Source: an uncultured Pelagibacteraceae bacterium (lineage in GTDB: Bacteria; Pseudomonadota; Alphaproteobacteria; Pelagibacterales; Pelagibacteraceae). From it: 64,000 nucleotides of DNA. Below, piece by piece: positions 31,177-45,263 of the stretch. Both the position numbers and the translations under genes were made by a program. The first letter of the stretch is position 1. Each line of letters starts with the position of its first letter. The stretch spans positions 1 to 64,000 of the forward strand of contig CABXSO010000001.1 of assembly GCA_902514945.1 (NCBI GenBank), given 5' to 3'. The notes beneath the pieces are model-generated. The model worked only from the letters and a program-made list of their open reading frames with translations, was not told the origin of the DNA and did no database searches.

Positions 31177-32045
31177 TTATTTCTACTCAAAATATAATTT
31201 AATGTTTCGAACAAATTTTTGGTTCTTGGTCCATATTTAATTAGTTTTTCATTTATTTTTAAAATCAAATTGTTAGCATATTTAATAGTATTTTTGTATC
31301 CCAGTAAACTAATAAGAGTTGCCTTTCCCTTTTTTTTATCCTTACCAGTTTTTTTCCCTGCCACATAAAGAGTTCCTTTATAATCAATAAGATCATCAGC
31401 AACTTGAAATAACAACCCTATATCAGCACCAATATTTTCAAATTTTTTAATATCTTTTTTATTTTTTTTCTTAATTATTAATGGTGCTACACAACAAAAA
31501 CTAAAAAGTTTCCCAGTTTTTTTAATTTCCATCTCTTCAATCTTTTTTTTGGAAATTTTTTTACGTTCATAACTTAAATCTAAATATTGTCCCCCTGCTA
31601 TTCCAAGGTGACCTGAACTTTCAGAGATTCTATTAATTAAAGTAGTTTTAATTTTTTCATTAATTTTTAAATCTTTATGACTTAAGATTTCAAAAGCCAT
31701 TGTTAAAAGTGAATTTCCAGCTAAAACTGCTGTAGCTTCTCCAAATTTAATATGTGCTGATGGTTTGCCTCTTCTTATAGAATCATCATCCATGCAAGGT
31801 AAATCATCATGTATTAAAGAATACGCATGAATACATTCAACCGCAGCCCCGATAATGATAAGTGTTCTATAGTTTAATTTGAATAAAAACCCAATATCAA
31901 TTAAAATTTTTGATCTTATTTTTTTTCCACCAGAAAATAAACCATATTTCATTGCAACAATCAAATCTGATTTTTTTTGTTTAGAAATAAACTTTCTTAA
32001 AAAAAAATTTGTATCTTTAGCAATTTTACTTAGTTTTTTTTGCAT
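31173..32045 (-). CDS. ispA: Geranyl/farnesyl diphosphate synthase
   Basis: [31 protein letters not shown]. Confidence 0.93.
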   Translation of the reverse strand: MQKKLSKIAKDTNFFLRKFISKQKKSDLIVAMKYGLFSGGKKIRSKILIDIGFLFKLNYRTLIIIGAAVECIHAYSLIHDDLPCMDDDSIRRGKPSAHIKFGEATAVLAGNSLLTMAFEILSHKDLKINEKIKTTLINRISESSGHLGIAGGQYLDLSYERKKISKKKIEEMEIKKTGKLFSFCCVAPLIIKKKNKKDIKKFENIGADIGLLFQVADDLIDYKGTLYVAGKKTGKDKKKGKATLISLLGYKNTIKYANNLILKINEKLIKYGPRTKNLFETLNYILSRNK

Positions 32046-32280
32046 GATTTTTTTGACTAATTTTAGATATCATTTTTTTTGTTTTTTCGTTAATTTCTCT
32101 AATATCTTTTTGAAATTTTTTTTCAATAATGTTATTGAGTTTGATTAGGTTTTGATATTTGTCTAAAGAGTCACCTAAATCCTTTTGATTTTCTAATTCT
32201 TCAATCATCCTATTTGCCTCAAAAGTTAACTCCTCAAGAGAAAATGAATTATAATCTTTTTGTAAATTTTTATCTTTCAT
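32026..32280 (-). CDS. xseB: Exodeoxyribonuclease VII small subunit
   Basis: SFSLEELTFEANRMIEELE...YQNLIKL; position upstream of ispA-dxs. Confidence 0.85.
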   Translation of the reverse strand: MKDKNLQKDYNSFSLEELTFEANRMIEELENQKDLGDSLDKYQNLIKLNNIIEKKFQKDIREINEKTKKMISKISQKNHAKKTK

Positions 32281-32300
32281 ATAATACTCTCAAATAGTAC

Positions 32301-33233
32301 ATGAAAATTAATCTTGCAAATATTAAAAAAGCGAAGAAACTGTTAAATAAAAGAGAGTGTATTGCTATACCCACTGAAACTGTTTATGGAATTGGAGGAA
32401 ATGCTTATTCTGACACTGCTTGTAAAAAAATATTTAAATTAAAAAAAAGACCCAAGAATAATCCACTGATAGTTCATTATTATGATTTAAAAAACTTAGA
32501 AGCTGATTGTGATTTAAATAATGATTTTAAAAAATTGTATAAAAGATTTTGTCCTGGGCCAATAACATTTATTTTAAATCTTAAGAAAACATCAAAAATT
32601 TCTAAAGTTGCAACAAATCAAAAAAAAACACTTGCTGTAAGATTTCCAAAACATCCTATAACAAGAAATTTATTAAAAAATTTAAATTTTCCTATTGCAG
32701 CACCTAGTGCAAATATTTCTACAAAAATAAGTGCAGTGACTTCTTCAGATGTTAAAGATGATTTTGGAAAAAAAATTAAGTATGTGCTTGAAGGTGGAAA
32801 ATCATTAATCGGTGTAGAATCAACGATTGTTGATCTTAGAAAAAAACCTCAAATTTTAAGATTGGGTGGTTTAGAAGTAGAAACTATTCAAAAAATATTA
32901 AAAAAAAAGATATCAATTAACATTAATCCCTCTAAAATTTCAGTACCTGGACAATTGAAAATCCATTATTCTCCCGGTATTCCAATTAGGCTTAATGTTA
33001 GAAAAATTCAAAAAGATGAAGCCTTTTTATTAATTAAAAAAAATAAGATTAACAAATCAAACTATTATTTTTTATCAGAAAAAGGAAATTTAAAAGAAGC
33101 TGCAAAAAATCTTTATACGACTTTAAGAAAAATAAAAAAAGATAGATATAAATCTATAGCTGTGAGTAAAATTCCGAATAAAGGATTTGGCAAAACAATA
33201 AATGATAGATTAATGAGAGCTTCAAAATTTTAA
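32301..33233 (+). CDS. Sua5/YrdC/TsaC threonylcarbamoyl-AMP synthase
   Basis: IPTETVYGIGGNAY, KKRPKNNPLIVHY, PSANIS, ESTIVDL. Confidence 0.95.
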   Translation: MKINLANIKKAKKLLNKRECIAIPTETVYGIGGNAYSDTACKKIFKLKKRPKNNPLIVHYYDLKNLEADCDLNNDFKKLYKRFCPGPITFILNLKKTSKISKVATNQKKTLAVRFPKHPITRNLLKNLNFPIAAPSANISTKISAVTSSDVKDDFGKKIKYVLEGGKSLIGVESTIVDLRKKPQILRLGGLEVETIQKILKKKISININPSKISVPGQLKIHYSPGIPIRLNVRKIQKDEAFLLIKKNKINKSNYYFLSEKGNLKEAAKNLYTTLRKIKKDRYKSIAVSKIPNKGFGKTINDRLMRASKF

Positions 33234-33961
33234 TGCCAATACCACTCGAAATAATCGATTTATCAAAAACTTATGACTCGAAAGAAGCTGTTCGAAATAT
33301 TTCTTTTAAGGTAAATGAAAATGAAATCATTGGAATTCTTGGGCCTAATGGTTGTGGCAAAACGACAACAATAGGTATGATCCTGGGTTTACTTAAACCC
33401 ACTGGAGGCAAAGTTTTAATTAAGGGTTTAGAAATTGAAAAACAAAGAGTAGATTTGTTGAACGAATTAAATTTTATTTCACCTTATATTGAATTACCAA
33501 AAAAATTAACCGTAAAACAGAATTTAGAAGTCTATGGAAGACTTTATGATGTTAAGGAACTAAAAAAAAAAATTGAATATCTTTGTGAAAAATTAAGATT
33601 AAATGAATTTATTAATAAAAACACTGGAGAACTTTCCTCTGGTCAAAAAAATAGAGTAAGTCTTGCTAAATCAATTATTAATGATCCATCTGTTTTACTT
33701 CTTGATGAACCAACTGCATCTCTTGATCCAGAAACAGGAGACTTTGTTAGAAGTTTTTTAGAAGAATACCAGAAAGAAAAAAAAACTTCTATTCTCCTTG
33801 CTTCTCATAATATGTCCGAGGTTGAAAGATTGTGCTCCTCAGTACTTATGATGAATAAAGGAACTATTATTGATGAGGGAACACCTGAAGAATTAATTAA
33901 AAAACATGGCCGGAAAAATATGGAGGAAGTTTTTTTAAAACTTACAAGAGATTTATTGTGA
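33233..33961 (+). CDS. ABC transporter ATP-binding protein
   Basis: GPNGCGKTTT Walker A, LSSGQKNR signature, LLLDEPTASLDP Walker B. Confidence 0.95.
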   Translation: MPIPLEIIDLSKTYDSKEAVRNISFKVNENEIIGILGPNGCGKTTTIGMILGLLKPTGGKVLIKGLEIEKQRVDLLNELNFISPYIELPKKLTVKQNLEVYGRLYDVKELKKKIEYLCEKLRLNEFINKNTGELSSGQKNRVSLAKSIINDPSVLLLDEPTASLDPETGDFVRSFLEEYQKEKKTSILLASHNMSEVERLCSSVLMMNKGTIIDEGTPEELIKKHGRKNMEEVFLKLTRDLL

Positions 33962-34749
33962 ATTTAAATAAAATGTATGGTCTTTTTTTAAGACATTTTT
34001 ATCTTATCAAAAGTTCTTTACCTAGGGTTTTGGATTTGATTTATTGGCCAACTATTCAGATTATTCTTTGGGGCTTTATTTCCAAATTTTTTTCAATTTA
34101 TAGTGATTATTACAGTAATACGCTTGGAATAATTCTTACATGTGCAATTCTTTACGATATTCTTTTCAGATCAAGCATAAGTTTTAATATGCTCTTTTTA
34201 GAGGAAATCTGGAGCAGAAATTTTACAAATTTATTTATTGCTCCTCTTAAACTTAGAGAAATAATAGCATCACTAATCTTCACTGCTCTAATAAGAACTT
34301 TAATCGGATTAGTTCCTGCAATTATTTTGACATCACCTTTGTTTGGAGTCTCAATTTTAAAATTAGGTTTTCCTCTATTAATATTATTTCTAAGTTTATA
34401 TATATTTGGAATAACACTTGGGTTATTTGTTAGCTCTGGTCTGATGAGGTTTGGTCCATCTTTTGAAAATATAGCTTGGTCATCTTTATTTTTACTTGCA
34501 CCATTAGGCTGTATTTATTATCCAATAGAAATACTTCCTAATTTTTTTCAGATTATTGCGAAAGGTTTACCATTAGTTTACATTTTTGATGAGACAAGAA
34601 ATATATTATTAAATGGAGTTGTAAATTATGAAAATATAAAACAAGCTTATTTGTTAAATCTAGTTTATTTAATTTTTGGAATATATTTATTTTATTTCTC
34701 TTTTTTAAAAGCCAGGGTAAAAGGAACATTAATAAATATGGGTGAATAA
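33958..34749 (+). CDS. ABC-2 type transporter permease
   Basis: Multi-TM, translationally coupled with ATPase gene. Confidence 0.85.
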   Translation: MNLNKMYGLFLRHFYLIKSSLPRVLDLIYWPTIQIILWGFISKFFSIYSDYYSNTLGIILTCAILYDILFRSSISFNMLFLEEIWSRNFTNLFIAPLKLREIIASLIFTALIRTLIGLVPAIILTSPLFGVSILKLGFPLLILFLSLYIFGITLGLFVSSGLMRFGPSFENIAWSSLFLLAPLGCIYYPIEILPNFFQIIAKGLPLVYIFDETRNILLNGVVNYENIKQAYLLNLVYLIFGIYLFYFSFLKARVKGTLINMGE

Positions 34750-34750
34750 T

Positions 34751-34827
34751 TGGTGCGCCTGCTAGGAGTCGAACCCAGAACCTCCTGATCCGAAGTCAGG
34801 CGCTCTATCCAGTTGAGCTACAAGCGC
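34751..34827 (-). tRNA. tRNA-Arg(TCG)
   Basis: GCGCTTG/CAGGCGC acceptor, anticodon loop CTTCGGA, GGTTCGACTCC T-arm, encoded CCA. Confidence 0.95.
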
Positions 34828-34850
34828 ATATCATATTAATATAACATTTT

Positions 34851-35831
34851 ATGGAAAAAAAAATAAATTTGATTGTTGATAAGATTGAAAATGACATCCG
34901 TGTTGATGTTTTTATCAAAAAGAGAAAGGATGCAGTTAGTCGAACTAGAATAAAAAAACTGATTTTAGATAAAAAATTAACGATAAACAACAAAGTAGTA
35001 ATTGATCCCTCTAAGAAAATATATTTTAATGATCAAATAAAATTGATTATTCCTGAACCTAAAAAAGCTTCTCTAAAACCATACAAGTTTAATTTAGATA
35101 TAGTTTTTGAGGATAAGGACTTAATTGTTTTAAATAAACCTGCTGGAATAGTGATACACCCCGGAGCGGGTAATTTCGATAATACTATTGTAAATGCTCT
35201 TATGAATTATAATAAGAACTCTTTTTCTAATATTGGAGGTGAATTAAGACCTGGTATAGTACATAGAATTGATAAAAATACATCTGGATTAGTTGTGGTT
35301 GCAAAAAATAATCTAACACACGAACATCTTTCAAATCAATTTAATAAACATACAATCAATCGAGTTTATCAATTATTAATTTGGGGGAAAGTTAGACCAT
35401 CTAAAGGTAAGATAGAAACCTTCATTAAAAGGAGTTCAAAAAATAGACAAATGATGGAGGTTAGTAGTAGTAAAGGAAAAAAAGCAATAACCAATTATAA
35501 AACTTTAGAAATTTTTGAAAATGATAATATACCAACATTAAGTTTATTAGAGTGTAAATTAGAAACTGGTCGAACCCATCAAATTAGAGTCCATATGAAT
35601 TATTTAGGTAATAGTATTGTTGGTGACGACAAATATAAAAAGAAATTTAATAGTCTTAAAAATATAGATCCTTTATTAGAAAAAATTTTAATTAAGTTAA
35701 ATAGACAGTTTCTTCATGCGAAAACGTTAGGATTTATTCACCCAAAAAAAAATAAAGAAATGACTTTTAACTCAATTTTACCAAATGAACTTCAAATAAT
35801 TCTAAAAACACTGAGAAATGCGGTTAAATAA
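34851..35831 (+). CDS. rluD: RluD-like 23S rRNA pseudouridine synthase
   Basis: GIVHRIDKNTSGLVVVAKN, GRTHQIRVHM, S4 N-terminal domain. Confidence 0.92.
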   Translation: MEKKINLIVDKIENDIRVDVFIKKRKDAVSRTRIKKLILDKKLTINNKVVIDPSKKIYFNDQIKLIIPEPKKASLKPYKFNLDIVFEDKDLIVLNKPAGIVIHPGAGNFDNTIVNALMNYNKNSFSNIGGELRPGIVHRIDKNTSGLVVVAKNNLTHEHLSNQFNKHTINRVYQLLIWGKVRPSKGKIETFIKRSSKNRQMMEVSSSKGKKAITNYKTLEIFENDNIPTLSLLECKLETGRTHQIRVHMNYLGNSIVGDDKYKKKFNSLKNIDPLLEKILIKLNRQFLHAKTLGFIHPKKNKEMTFNSILPNELQIILKTLRNAVK

Positions 35832-35865
35832 ATCATTGAAAAATTTTAAATATTAATTAGATAAA

Positions 35866-38866
<3,001 letters not shown>

Positions 38867-38867
38867 A

Positions 38868-40199
38868 TTATTTAATCTTTTTTAAAACAATATTTAAACA
38901 CTTAGAAAGAAGAGTTTTGTTCTCACTTTCACCCATTATTCTTATTTTTGATTCTGTCCCTGACTTTCTTACCAAAATTCTACCATTACCTTTAATTAAT
39001 TTTGTTGCTAGTTTAATTGAATTTTTAATTTCTAATCTATTAATTATATTCTTATCTTTAACTTCAATATTTCTTAATATTTGAGGAGTTTTTTTGAATT
39101 TTTCAAAAAATTCACTAGCTTTCTTTCCTTTTCTAATAGCAAATAAAGACTCTAAAGCTACAAGTAATCCATCCCCTGTTGTTGCAAATTTACCCAAAAT
39201 AATGTGTCCAGACTGTTCACCTCCTAAATTGAATTTATTCTTTTGCATTTTTTCTTTAACATATCTATCGCCAACATTAGCACGTATAAATTTAATGCCT
39301 TCCTTTTTTAAAAATTTTTCAAGACCATAATTGGACATTAATGTTCCAACAACCCCACCTTTCAGCATTTTTTTCTTTTTCCATCTCAAAGCTAAGGCCG
39401 CAATAATTTGATCTCCATCTATGATATTACTTTTTTCATCGCACATAATAATTCTGTCAGCATCACCATCCAATGAAATACCTATATGTGCCTTATGTTT
39501 TTTAACTGCAGATTTTATATTTTTAGGAAACGTGGATCCGCAATTTTTATTAATATTTAATCCATTAGGATTTATCCCAATTGCAATTACTTTAGCCCCT
39601 AATGATTTAAGTAGTTTTGGACCAGCTTTATAGCCTGCTCCATTTGCACAATCTATAACAATTCTAAGTCCCCTTAAATTAAATTCTTTAGTAAAATTTT
39701 TCTTTAAAATTTTAATATAATTTTCAGTTCCAGTTTCTAATCTTTTAACTCGTCCTAGTTTTTCAGGTTTAGAAAGATTTTTAATTATATTTTTATCAAT
39801 CAAATTCTCGATTTTTTTTTCTATCTTATCTGATAATTTCATCCCATTAGGACCAAATAGTTTTAATCCGTTATCACTATGTGGATTGTGAGATGCTGTG
39901 ATCATAATACCCATGTTAGCTTTCATAGATTTTGTAAGCATAGCTAAACCGTTTGTTGGTAAGGGTCCTAAGGTATATACATGCATGCCTGCAGATGCTA
40001 ATCCTGATACCAGTGCAGGCTCAAGGGTATAACCAGATAATCTTGTATCTTTAGCAATTATTGCAATTTGTTTTCTTTTATTTTGTAATTTAAAATATGT
40101 TCCACTTGCTAAACCAAATTTAAAAAACATATCTCCATTAATATTTTTACTATTAATAGCCCCTCTAATACCGTCAGTACCAAAATATTTTTTTGTCAT
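38868..40199 (-). CDS. glmM: Phosphoglucosamine mutase
   Basis: KKYFGTDGIRG, ITASHNPHSDNGLK, DGDADRIIM, RKSGTESKIRIM. Confidence 0.97.
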   Translation of the reverse strand: MTKKYFGTDGIRGAINSKNINGDMFFKFGLASGTYFKLQNKRKQIAIIAKDTRLSGYTLEPALVSGLASAGMHVYTLGPLPTNGLAMLTKSMKANMGIMITASHNPHSDNGLKLFGPNGMKLSDKIEKKIENLIDKNIIKNLSKPEKLGRVKRLETGTENYIKILKKNFTKEFNLRGLRIVIDCANGAGYKAGPKLLKSLGAKVIAIGINPNGLNINKNCGSTFPKNIKSAVKKHKAHIGISLDGDADRIIMCDEKSNIIDGDQIIAALALRWKKKKMLKGGVVGTLMSNYGLEKFLKKEGIKFIRANVGDRYVKEKMQKNKFNLGGEQSGHIILGKFATTGDGLLVALESLFAIRKGKKASEFFEKFKKTPQILRNIEVKDKNIINRLEIKNSIKLATKLIKGNGRILVRKSGTESKIRIMGESENKTLLSKCLNIVLKKIK

Positions 40200-41254
40200 T
40201 AATTACTTATAATTTTTCTAAAAACTTTTAAGCCCTGTGTTATTTCATTTACATCATGGATTCTTAAAATTTGAATACCTTGCATCATTAGATAAATTGA
40301 TGATGCTAATGTTCCACCAATCCTAGATTTACTATCGTTTTTTTTAGATAAGTCCTTGATAAATCTCTTTCGTGAATTACCTACAAGTATAGGAAAACCA
40401 AGAGAATGAAAAATAGAAATGTTGCGAATTAGACTCATATTATGTTTCAATTTTTTTCCAAAACCTATCCCGGGATCTAAAATTATATTATTATGATTAA
40501 TGCCTTTTGACCTTATTAGTTTTATTTTTCTCTCAAAAAAATCATATATATCTAATAACTCATTTTCATAAATAGGTTTTTTTTGCATATTTTCTGGAAG
40601 GCCTTGCGAATGTTGAATTACAAATGGAACTTTATATCTCCTCAATACATTAATAGTATTAGTATCAAAATTTAGACCTGAAACATCATTAATTAATTGT
40701 ACTCCTAAGTTTATACCCTTTTCTATAATATTTGATTTTCTAGTATCTAAAGATATTGGTATTTTTTTTTTGACTAAATATTTTAAAATTCTGTTAATTC
40801 TATTCCATTCTAAACTTTCACTGATCGCTTTTGATCCTGGCCGTGTAGACTCTCCACCAACATCAATTAAGTTAGCCCCGTAGTTTTTTAAATTAATTGC
40901 ATGGTCAACCGCTTTTTCCATCTTGTTAAATTTTCCTCCATCAGAAAAACTATCAGGTGTTAAATTTAAAACACCTAATATATTAGGCGTTTCTTTAAAA
41001 TTGAAATTAGAAAAATTTTTTTTTTTAGATTTAATTTTTTCTAAGTCTAAATTTATTTTTTTTTTAATTACTTTTGGTAAATCTTTAATACGATTAATGG
41101 AGATTTTTTTTTTTGATCTTCTCGTTAATATTTCTACTTGATCAAATGAAATTTCTTTAATCTGGCTTAATGGTATAGTTTTTTTTTTATCTACCAGTTC
41201 TGTTGAATGTTTTCCATAATAGAAATTACACACTCTAGTGTAATATCTAGACAT
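40199..41254 (-). CDS. folP: Dihydropteroate synthase
   Basis: ILGVLNLTPDSFSDGG, GANLIDVGGESTRPGS, DPGIGFGK. Confidence 0.96.
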   Translation of the reverse strand: MSRYYTRVCNFYYGKHSTELVDKKKTIPLSQIKEISFDQVEILTRRSKKKISINRIKDLPKVIKKKINLDLEKIKSKKKNFSNFNFKETPNILGVLNLTPDSFSDGGKFNKMEKAVDHAINLKNYGANLIDVGGESTRPGSKAISESLEWNRINRILKYLVKKKIPISLDTRKSNIIEKGINLGVQLINDVSGLNFDTNTINVLRRYKVPFVIQHSQGLPENMQKKPIYENELLDIYDFFERKIKLIRSKGINHNNIILDPGIGFGKKLKHNMSLIRNISIFHSLGFPILVGNSRKRFIKDLSKKNDSKSRIGGTLASSIYLMMQGIQILRIHDVNEITQGLKVFRKIISN

Positions 41255-41259
41255 TAAAA

Positions 41260-43161
41260 TTAATGAACAATTTTTGGTTTAAGTCCCATTGCACCCATGG
41301 CAGAACTCTTCTCATCATCAACTTTTAAATCTTGTTTATCAGCAGGATAGACATTTTTATTAATTATATTTTCTATTTCTTCGCCAGTTAAAGTTTCATA
41401 TGTCATTAGAGCCTTAGCAATTTTATGAAGATCGTCAACTTTCTCAGTAAGTATCTCTGTTGCTTTATTATAGCCTTCATCAACTAATTTTCTTATTTCT
41501 TTATCTATTTTTTGAGCCACTTCCTCTGAAACTGACTGTGTCTGAGTAACAGATCTTCCAAGAAATACTTCTTCTTGATTCTCGCCATATTCTACTGGTC
41601 CCATTTCTTCGCTCATTCCATATTTTGTTACCATAGCTCTAGCTAGTTGAGTTGCTTGATTGATATCAGATCCACTTCCTCCACCTGCCCCAGTCGAAAT
41701 ATTATCTTTTCCAAAAATTACTTCCTCTGCTACTCTACCGCCAAAACATACTGCTAATCGTGCTTTTAAATATTTAATCGAAAAACCATGTTTATCTCTT
41801 TCTGGAAGATTCATAACCATACCTAATGCTCGACCTCTTGGTATAATTGTTGCTTTATGTATTGGATCGTAGCTAGGCATATTAAAAGAAACTAAAGCAT
41901 GTCCTCCTTCATGATATGCCGTTAATTTTTTTTCATCTTCAGTCATAACCATTGAGCGTCTTTCTGCACCCATCATTACTTTGTCTTTAGCTTCCTCAAA
42001 CTCACTTAAAGTAACTATTCTTTTATTTTTTCTTGCAGCTAATAAAGCAGACTCATTTACTAAGTTTGCTAAATCTGCACCTGAAAAACCTGGTGTCCCT
42101 CTTGCAATAGTTCTTAAATTTACATCAGGGGCCATCTTAATTTTTTTAACATGTACTTTTAATATTTTTTCTCTTCCAATAATATCTGGATTTGAAACGA
42201 CTACTTGTCTGTCAAACCTTCCCGGTCTCAATAAAGCTGGGTCTAAAACATCTGGTCTGTTAGTTGCAGCTATAATAATAACACCCTCATTAGTGTCAAA
42301 ACCATCCATCTCAACTAAAAGCTGGTTAAGTGTTTGTTCTCTTTCGTCATTTCCACCACCTAAACCTGCCCCTCTGCTTCTTCCAACTGCATCAATCTCA
42401 TCTATAAATATTATACATGGAGAATTTTTTTTTCCTTGTTCAAACATGTCTCTAACTCTTGATGCTCCAACTCCAACAAACATCTCAACGAAATCTGAGC
42501 CTGAAATAGTAAAAAAAGGAACTCCAGCTTCACCAGCAATAGCTCTAGCTAATAAAGTTTTTCCTGTGCCTGGAGGACCAACTAACAAGGCGCCTCTTGG
42601 AATTTTTCCACCTAACCTACTAAATTTTTTAGGGTCTCTTAAAAATTCTACAATCTCTTCAACTTCTTCTTTTGCTTCCTCAACACCTGCAACATCATTA
42701 AAAGTTACCTTTCCTTTCATTTCGTTCATCATTTTTGCTTTCGATCTTCCAAAACCCATGGCACCGCCTTTACCGCCTTGCATTTGTCTCATAAAGAAAA
42801 TCCAAACCGCAATTAGTAACAACATAGGGAACCATGATAGTAACACACCAAACAATGATGGCATTTTTTCATCAAGTGGGGCAGCAGAAATACTTACCCC
42901 TTTGTCAGAGAGTTTTTCTATTAAATTAGGATCATTAGGTGAATATGTTTTAAAACTTTTTCCGTTTGCATAAACTCCATTAATGTTATTTCCTTGTATC
43001 TCAACTTTTACAACTTCACCATTATCAACAGACTCTAAAAAATCAGAAAAAATAATTTGATTTGAAGCACTTGTATTAGCTTGAGGGTTCTTGAACATAT
43101 TGTATAGACCAATTGTCAAAAAGACGATTATTGCCCACATAGCTAAATTTTTAAAATTCAT
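41260..43161 (-). CDS. ftsH: ATP-dependent zinc metalloprotease FtsH
   Basis: [31 protein letters not shown], two N-terminal TMs. Confidence 0.99.
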   Translation of the reverse strand: MNFKNLAMWAIIVFLTIGLYNMFKNPQANTSASNQIIFSDFLESVDNGEVVKVEIQGNNINGVYANGKSFKTYSPNDPNLIEKLSDKGVSISAAPLDEKMPSLFGVLLSWFPMLLLIAVWIFFMRQMQGGKGGAMGFGRSKAKMMNEMKGKVTFNDVAGVEEAKEEVEEIVEFLRDPKKFSRLGGKIPRGALLVGPPGTGKTLLARAIAGEAGVPFFTISGSDFVEMFVGVGASRVRDMFEQGKKNSPCIIFIDEIDAVGRSRGAGLGGGNDEREQTLNQLLVEMDGFDTNEGVIIIAATNRPDVLDPALLRPGRFDRQVVVSNPDIIGREKILKVHVKKIKMAPDVNLRTIARGTPGFSGADLANLVNESALLAARKNKRIVTLSEFEEAKDKVMMGAERRSMVMTEDEKKLTAYHEGGHALVSFNMPSYDPIHKATIIPRGRALGMVMNLPERDKHGFSIKYLKARLAVCFGGRVAEEVIFGKDNISTGAGGGSGSDINQATQLARAMVTKYGMSEEMGPVEYGENQEEVFLGRSVTQTQSVSEEVAQKIDKEIRKLVDEGYNKATEILTEKVDDLHKIAKALMTYETLTGEEIENIINKNVYPADKQDLKVDDEKSSAMGAMGLKPKIVH

Positions 43162-43203
43162 GACTATAAGATAAGAATTATTATTAATATAACAAGGTTA
43201 TTT

Positions 43204-44232
43204 TTAGTATTCTTTTGTTAAAATGACAGTCTGATTAATCATCTTAATGACGCATCCTCCTAGTGTTTCTCTAAATAATCTCTTATTTCTAATCTTATTT
43301 AAAATACTATCAATTTTTTTACCTCTGACTGGGTTCCGCTTTTTACCAACAAAATGAATTAAATCTGATAAAGATCTAAAAACTACCTCATATGAGTTGT
43401 CAAAAAAATCCTCTTTTAAGACTAACTCTTTTTTTTTTTCGTTTAGTCTCGAGTTATTTTTCTTGTTTTTTTCAACATAAAATCTTATTGATTCATCTGA
43501 AATTTTCAAATTTTTTATAGTTAATTGAAATTTTTTTTTATCAAAACCAATTGATTTTAATTGATCAATAAAATTTCTTATTTTAATTCTATTAAATTTT
43601 GTATTATAATTTGAGGGATCATTAATAAAAAAATTAAAAATAAATTTAGAAATAAATAACAAATCTTTTTTATCAAATTTGATAAGAGGTCTAAGTAAAT
43701 TGACGCCATTAATTTTTGTCACCTCCCCCAGCGACACTAATCCTTTTAATCCACTTCCTCTTACCATTCTTAAAAAGAAATTTTCAATTAGATCATCCAT
43801 ATGATGACCTAAAACTAAGTTATTAATTTTTAATGTTTTACATTTAGAAAATAAAAGATCATATCTTTTTTTTCTGGCAAAAGATTGGATGCCGTTTGGA
43901 GGTTTTTTGCTCTTGACCGTCAGAATTTTTGACTCAATGTTCATAGACTTAAGAATTTTTTTTACTTTAAACGCCTCGATTGTTGACTCTTTTCTTAATT
44001 TATGATCAACGATAAAATACTTGGAATTAAGATCGTTTTTATAAGCAAAAATTCTTGTTAAAAATGCTAATGCTAAGCTATCTGATCCTCCAGATACAGC
44101 AACTATAAAATCTTTATCTATTTTAAATGAATCTTCAAATTTTCTATAAATTTGATTTACTCTTTGGTTACTAAACTTTACTTTATATTTATTAGGAATT
44201 TTGTTTCTTACACTCAAATTTTTGAGACTCAT
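43204..44232 (-). CDS. tilS: tRNA(Ile)-lysidine synthase
   Basis: VAVSGGSDSLALAFL PP-loop, LGHHMDDLIENFFLRMVRGSGLKGL. Confidence 0.93.
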   Translation of the reverse strand: MSLKNLSVRNKIPNKYKVKFSNQRVNQIYRKFEDSFKIDKDFIVAVSGGSDSLALAFLTRIFAYKNDLNSKYFIVDHKLRKESTIEAFKVKKILKSMNIESKILTVKSKKPPNGIQSFARKKRYDLLFSKCKTLKINNLVLGHHMDDLIENFFLRMVRGSGLKGLVSLGEVTKINGVNLLRPLIKFDKKDLLFISKFIFNFFINDPSNYNTKFNRIKIRNFIDQLKSIGFDKKKFQLTIKNLKISDESIRFYVEKNKKNNSRLNEKKKELVLKEDFFDNSYEVVFRSLSDLIHFVGKKRNPVRGKKIDSILNKIRNKRLFRETLGGCVIKMINQTVILTKEY

Positions 44233-45178
44233 ACTTCGCTTTTTGAATTACTGATTGGTTTGCATCAGGATATTGTTTTTCAACACCACCAATCATTTTA
44301 CAACCTTGATCTTTTTCACCAATTTGTATCATTGATACGCCTAATTTTAATAAATTAATAGGTGCTTTTTCACCTTTAGGATATTTTTGATATCCCTCTA
44401 GATAAGCTGAAGCTGCATCTGTATAAAGTTGTCTAATTCTGAAAGTTTCAGCATACCAATATTGTGCATTACCAGCTAATTTGTGTTCAGGATTTGTAAT
44501 AACAAATTCTCTAAATGCTCTTTCAGCAGTGGCATAATCTCCAACTTTCAAAAAACTTGTAGCGAATTCATATTGTTTTGATGCAGACACCTTTGGCAAA
44601 ATCTTTTCTTCTGCTTGGAATGTCTCAGTAACGATAGACGCAGTTGTTTCAACTGATTGAATTTTTTGTGATGTTTCATTTTGAGAATTATCTTTATAAG
44701 AAATTGAGCCCAAGTCTTGTGGTAGAGATGAACCGGGTAATATTTCTGAATTATCATTTGCTTTACTTTTTGTAACTTTGTTAATTAGTTCACCAGTTGA
44801 TAAGTTAGTTTCTAAATTTTGAAATCTAAGTTGGTTGTCAGCCTGTACCTTGGATAACCTACTCGATAATTTATCCAATTTAAAATTAATTTCCTCGAAC
44901 TTATTAGTAAGTTCTTGAAATTGATTTTCAATTTCAGAAAGTTTTAACAAATGTCTAGTTAGAACATCTTCTGAGTTTCCAATTTCAGATGAGCTTAAAT
45001 TTGTACTATTAAGTTCATTTGAATTCGAATAGACTGCTTTTTCTAGTGTCTTTAGATCTTTTTTAATCACCTCTATAGTATCATAGATATTATGATTATC
45101 AGCTAATGAGGAAAAACAGATAAAAATGTTAATTACCGAAAATGTTATTAATCTAAAATTTAACTTTAAATAAATCAT
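44192..45178 (-). CDS. cpoB: CpoB/YbgF Tol-Pal system TPR protein
   Basis: Signal peptide, coiled coil, C-terminal TPR (YEFATSFLKVGDYATAERAFREFV...); position next to pal. Confidence 0.9.
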   Translation of the reverse strand: MIYLKLNFRLITFSVINIFICFSSLADNHNIYDTIEVIKKDLKTLEKAVYSNSNELNSTNLSSSEIGNSEDVLTRHLLKLSEIENQFQELTNKFEEINFKLDKLSSRLSKVQADNQLRFQNLETNLSTGELINKVTKSKANDNSEILPGSSLPQDLGSISYKDNSQNETSQKIQSVETTASIVTETFQAEEKILPKVSASKQYEFATSFLKVGDYATAERAFREFVITNPEHKLAGNAQYWYAETFRIRQLYTDAASAYLEGYQKYPKGEKAPINLLKLGVSMIQIGEKDQGCKMIGGVEKQYPDANQSVIQKAKYESQKFECKKQNS

Positions 45179-45206
45179 TTATGAAGGTTATGTTGAAAAT
45201 AGTGGC

Positions 45207-45246
45207 AAAAAAAAGACCTCTTAAATAACCAATATTTAAGAGGTCT
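45207..45246 (-). terminator. Intrinsic terminator downstream of pal
   Basis: AGACCTCTTAAATA-TTGGT-TATTTAAGAGGTCT (14-bp perfect stem) followed by a T run on minus strand. Confidence 0.9.
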
Positions 45247-45263
45247 AAAATCTTTATTTAATT

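Noticed and set aside
41981-42973. 330-aa plus-strand ORF opposite ftsH
   Set aside because: Entirely antisense to unambiguous ftsH; Ser/Pro-rich composition is a by-product of the opposite coding frame.
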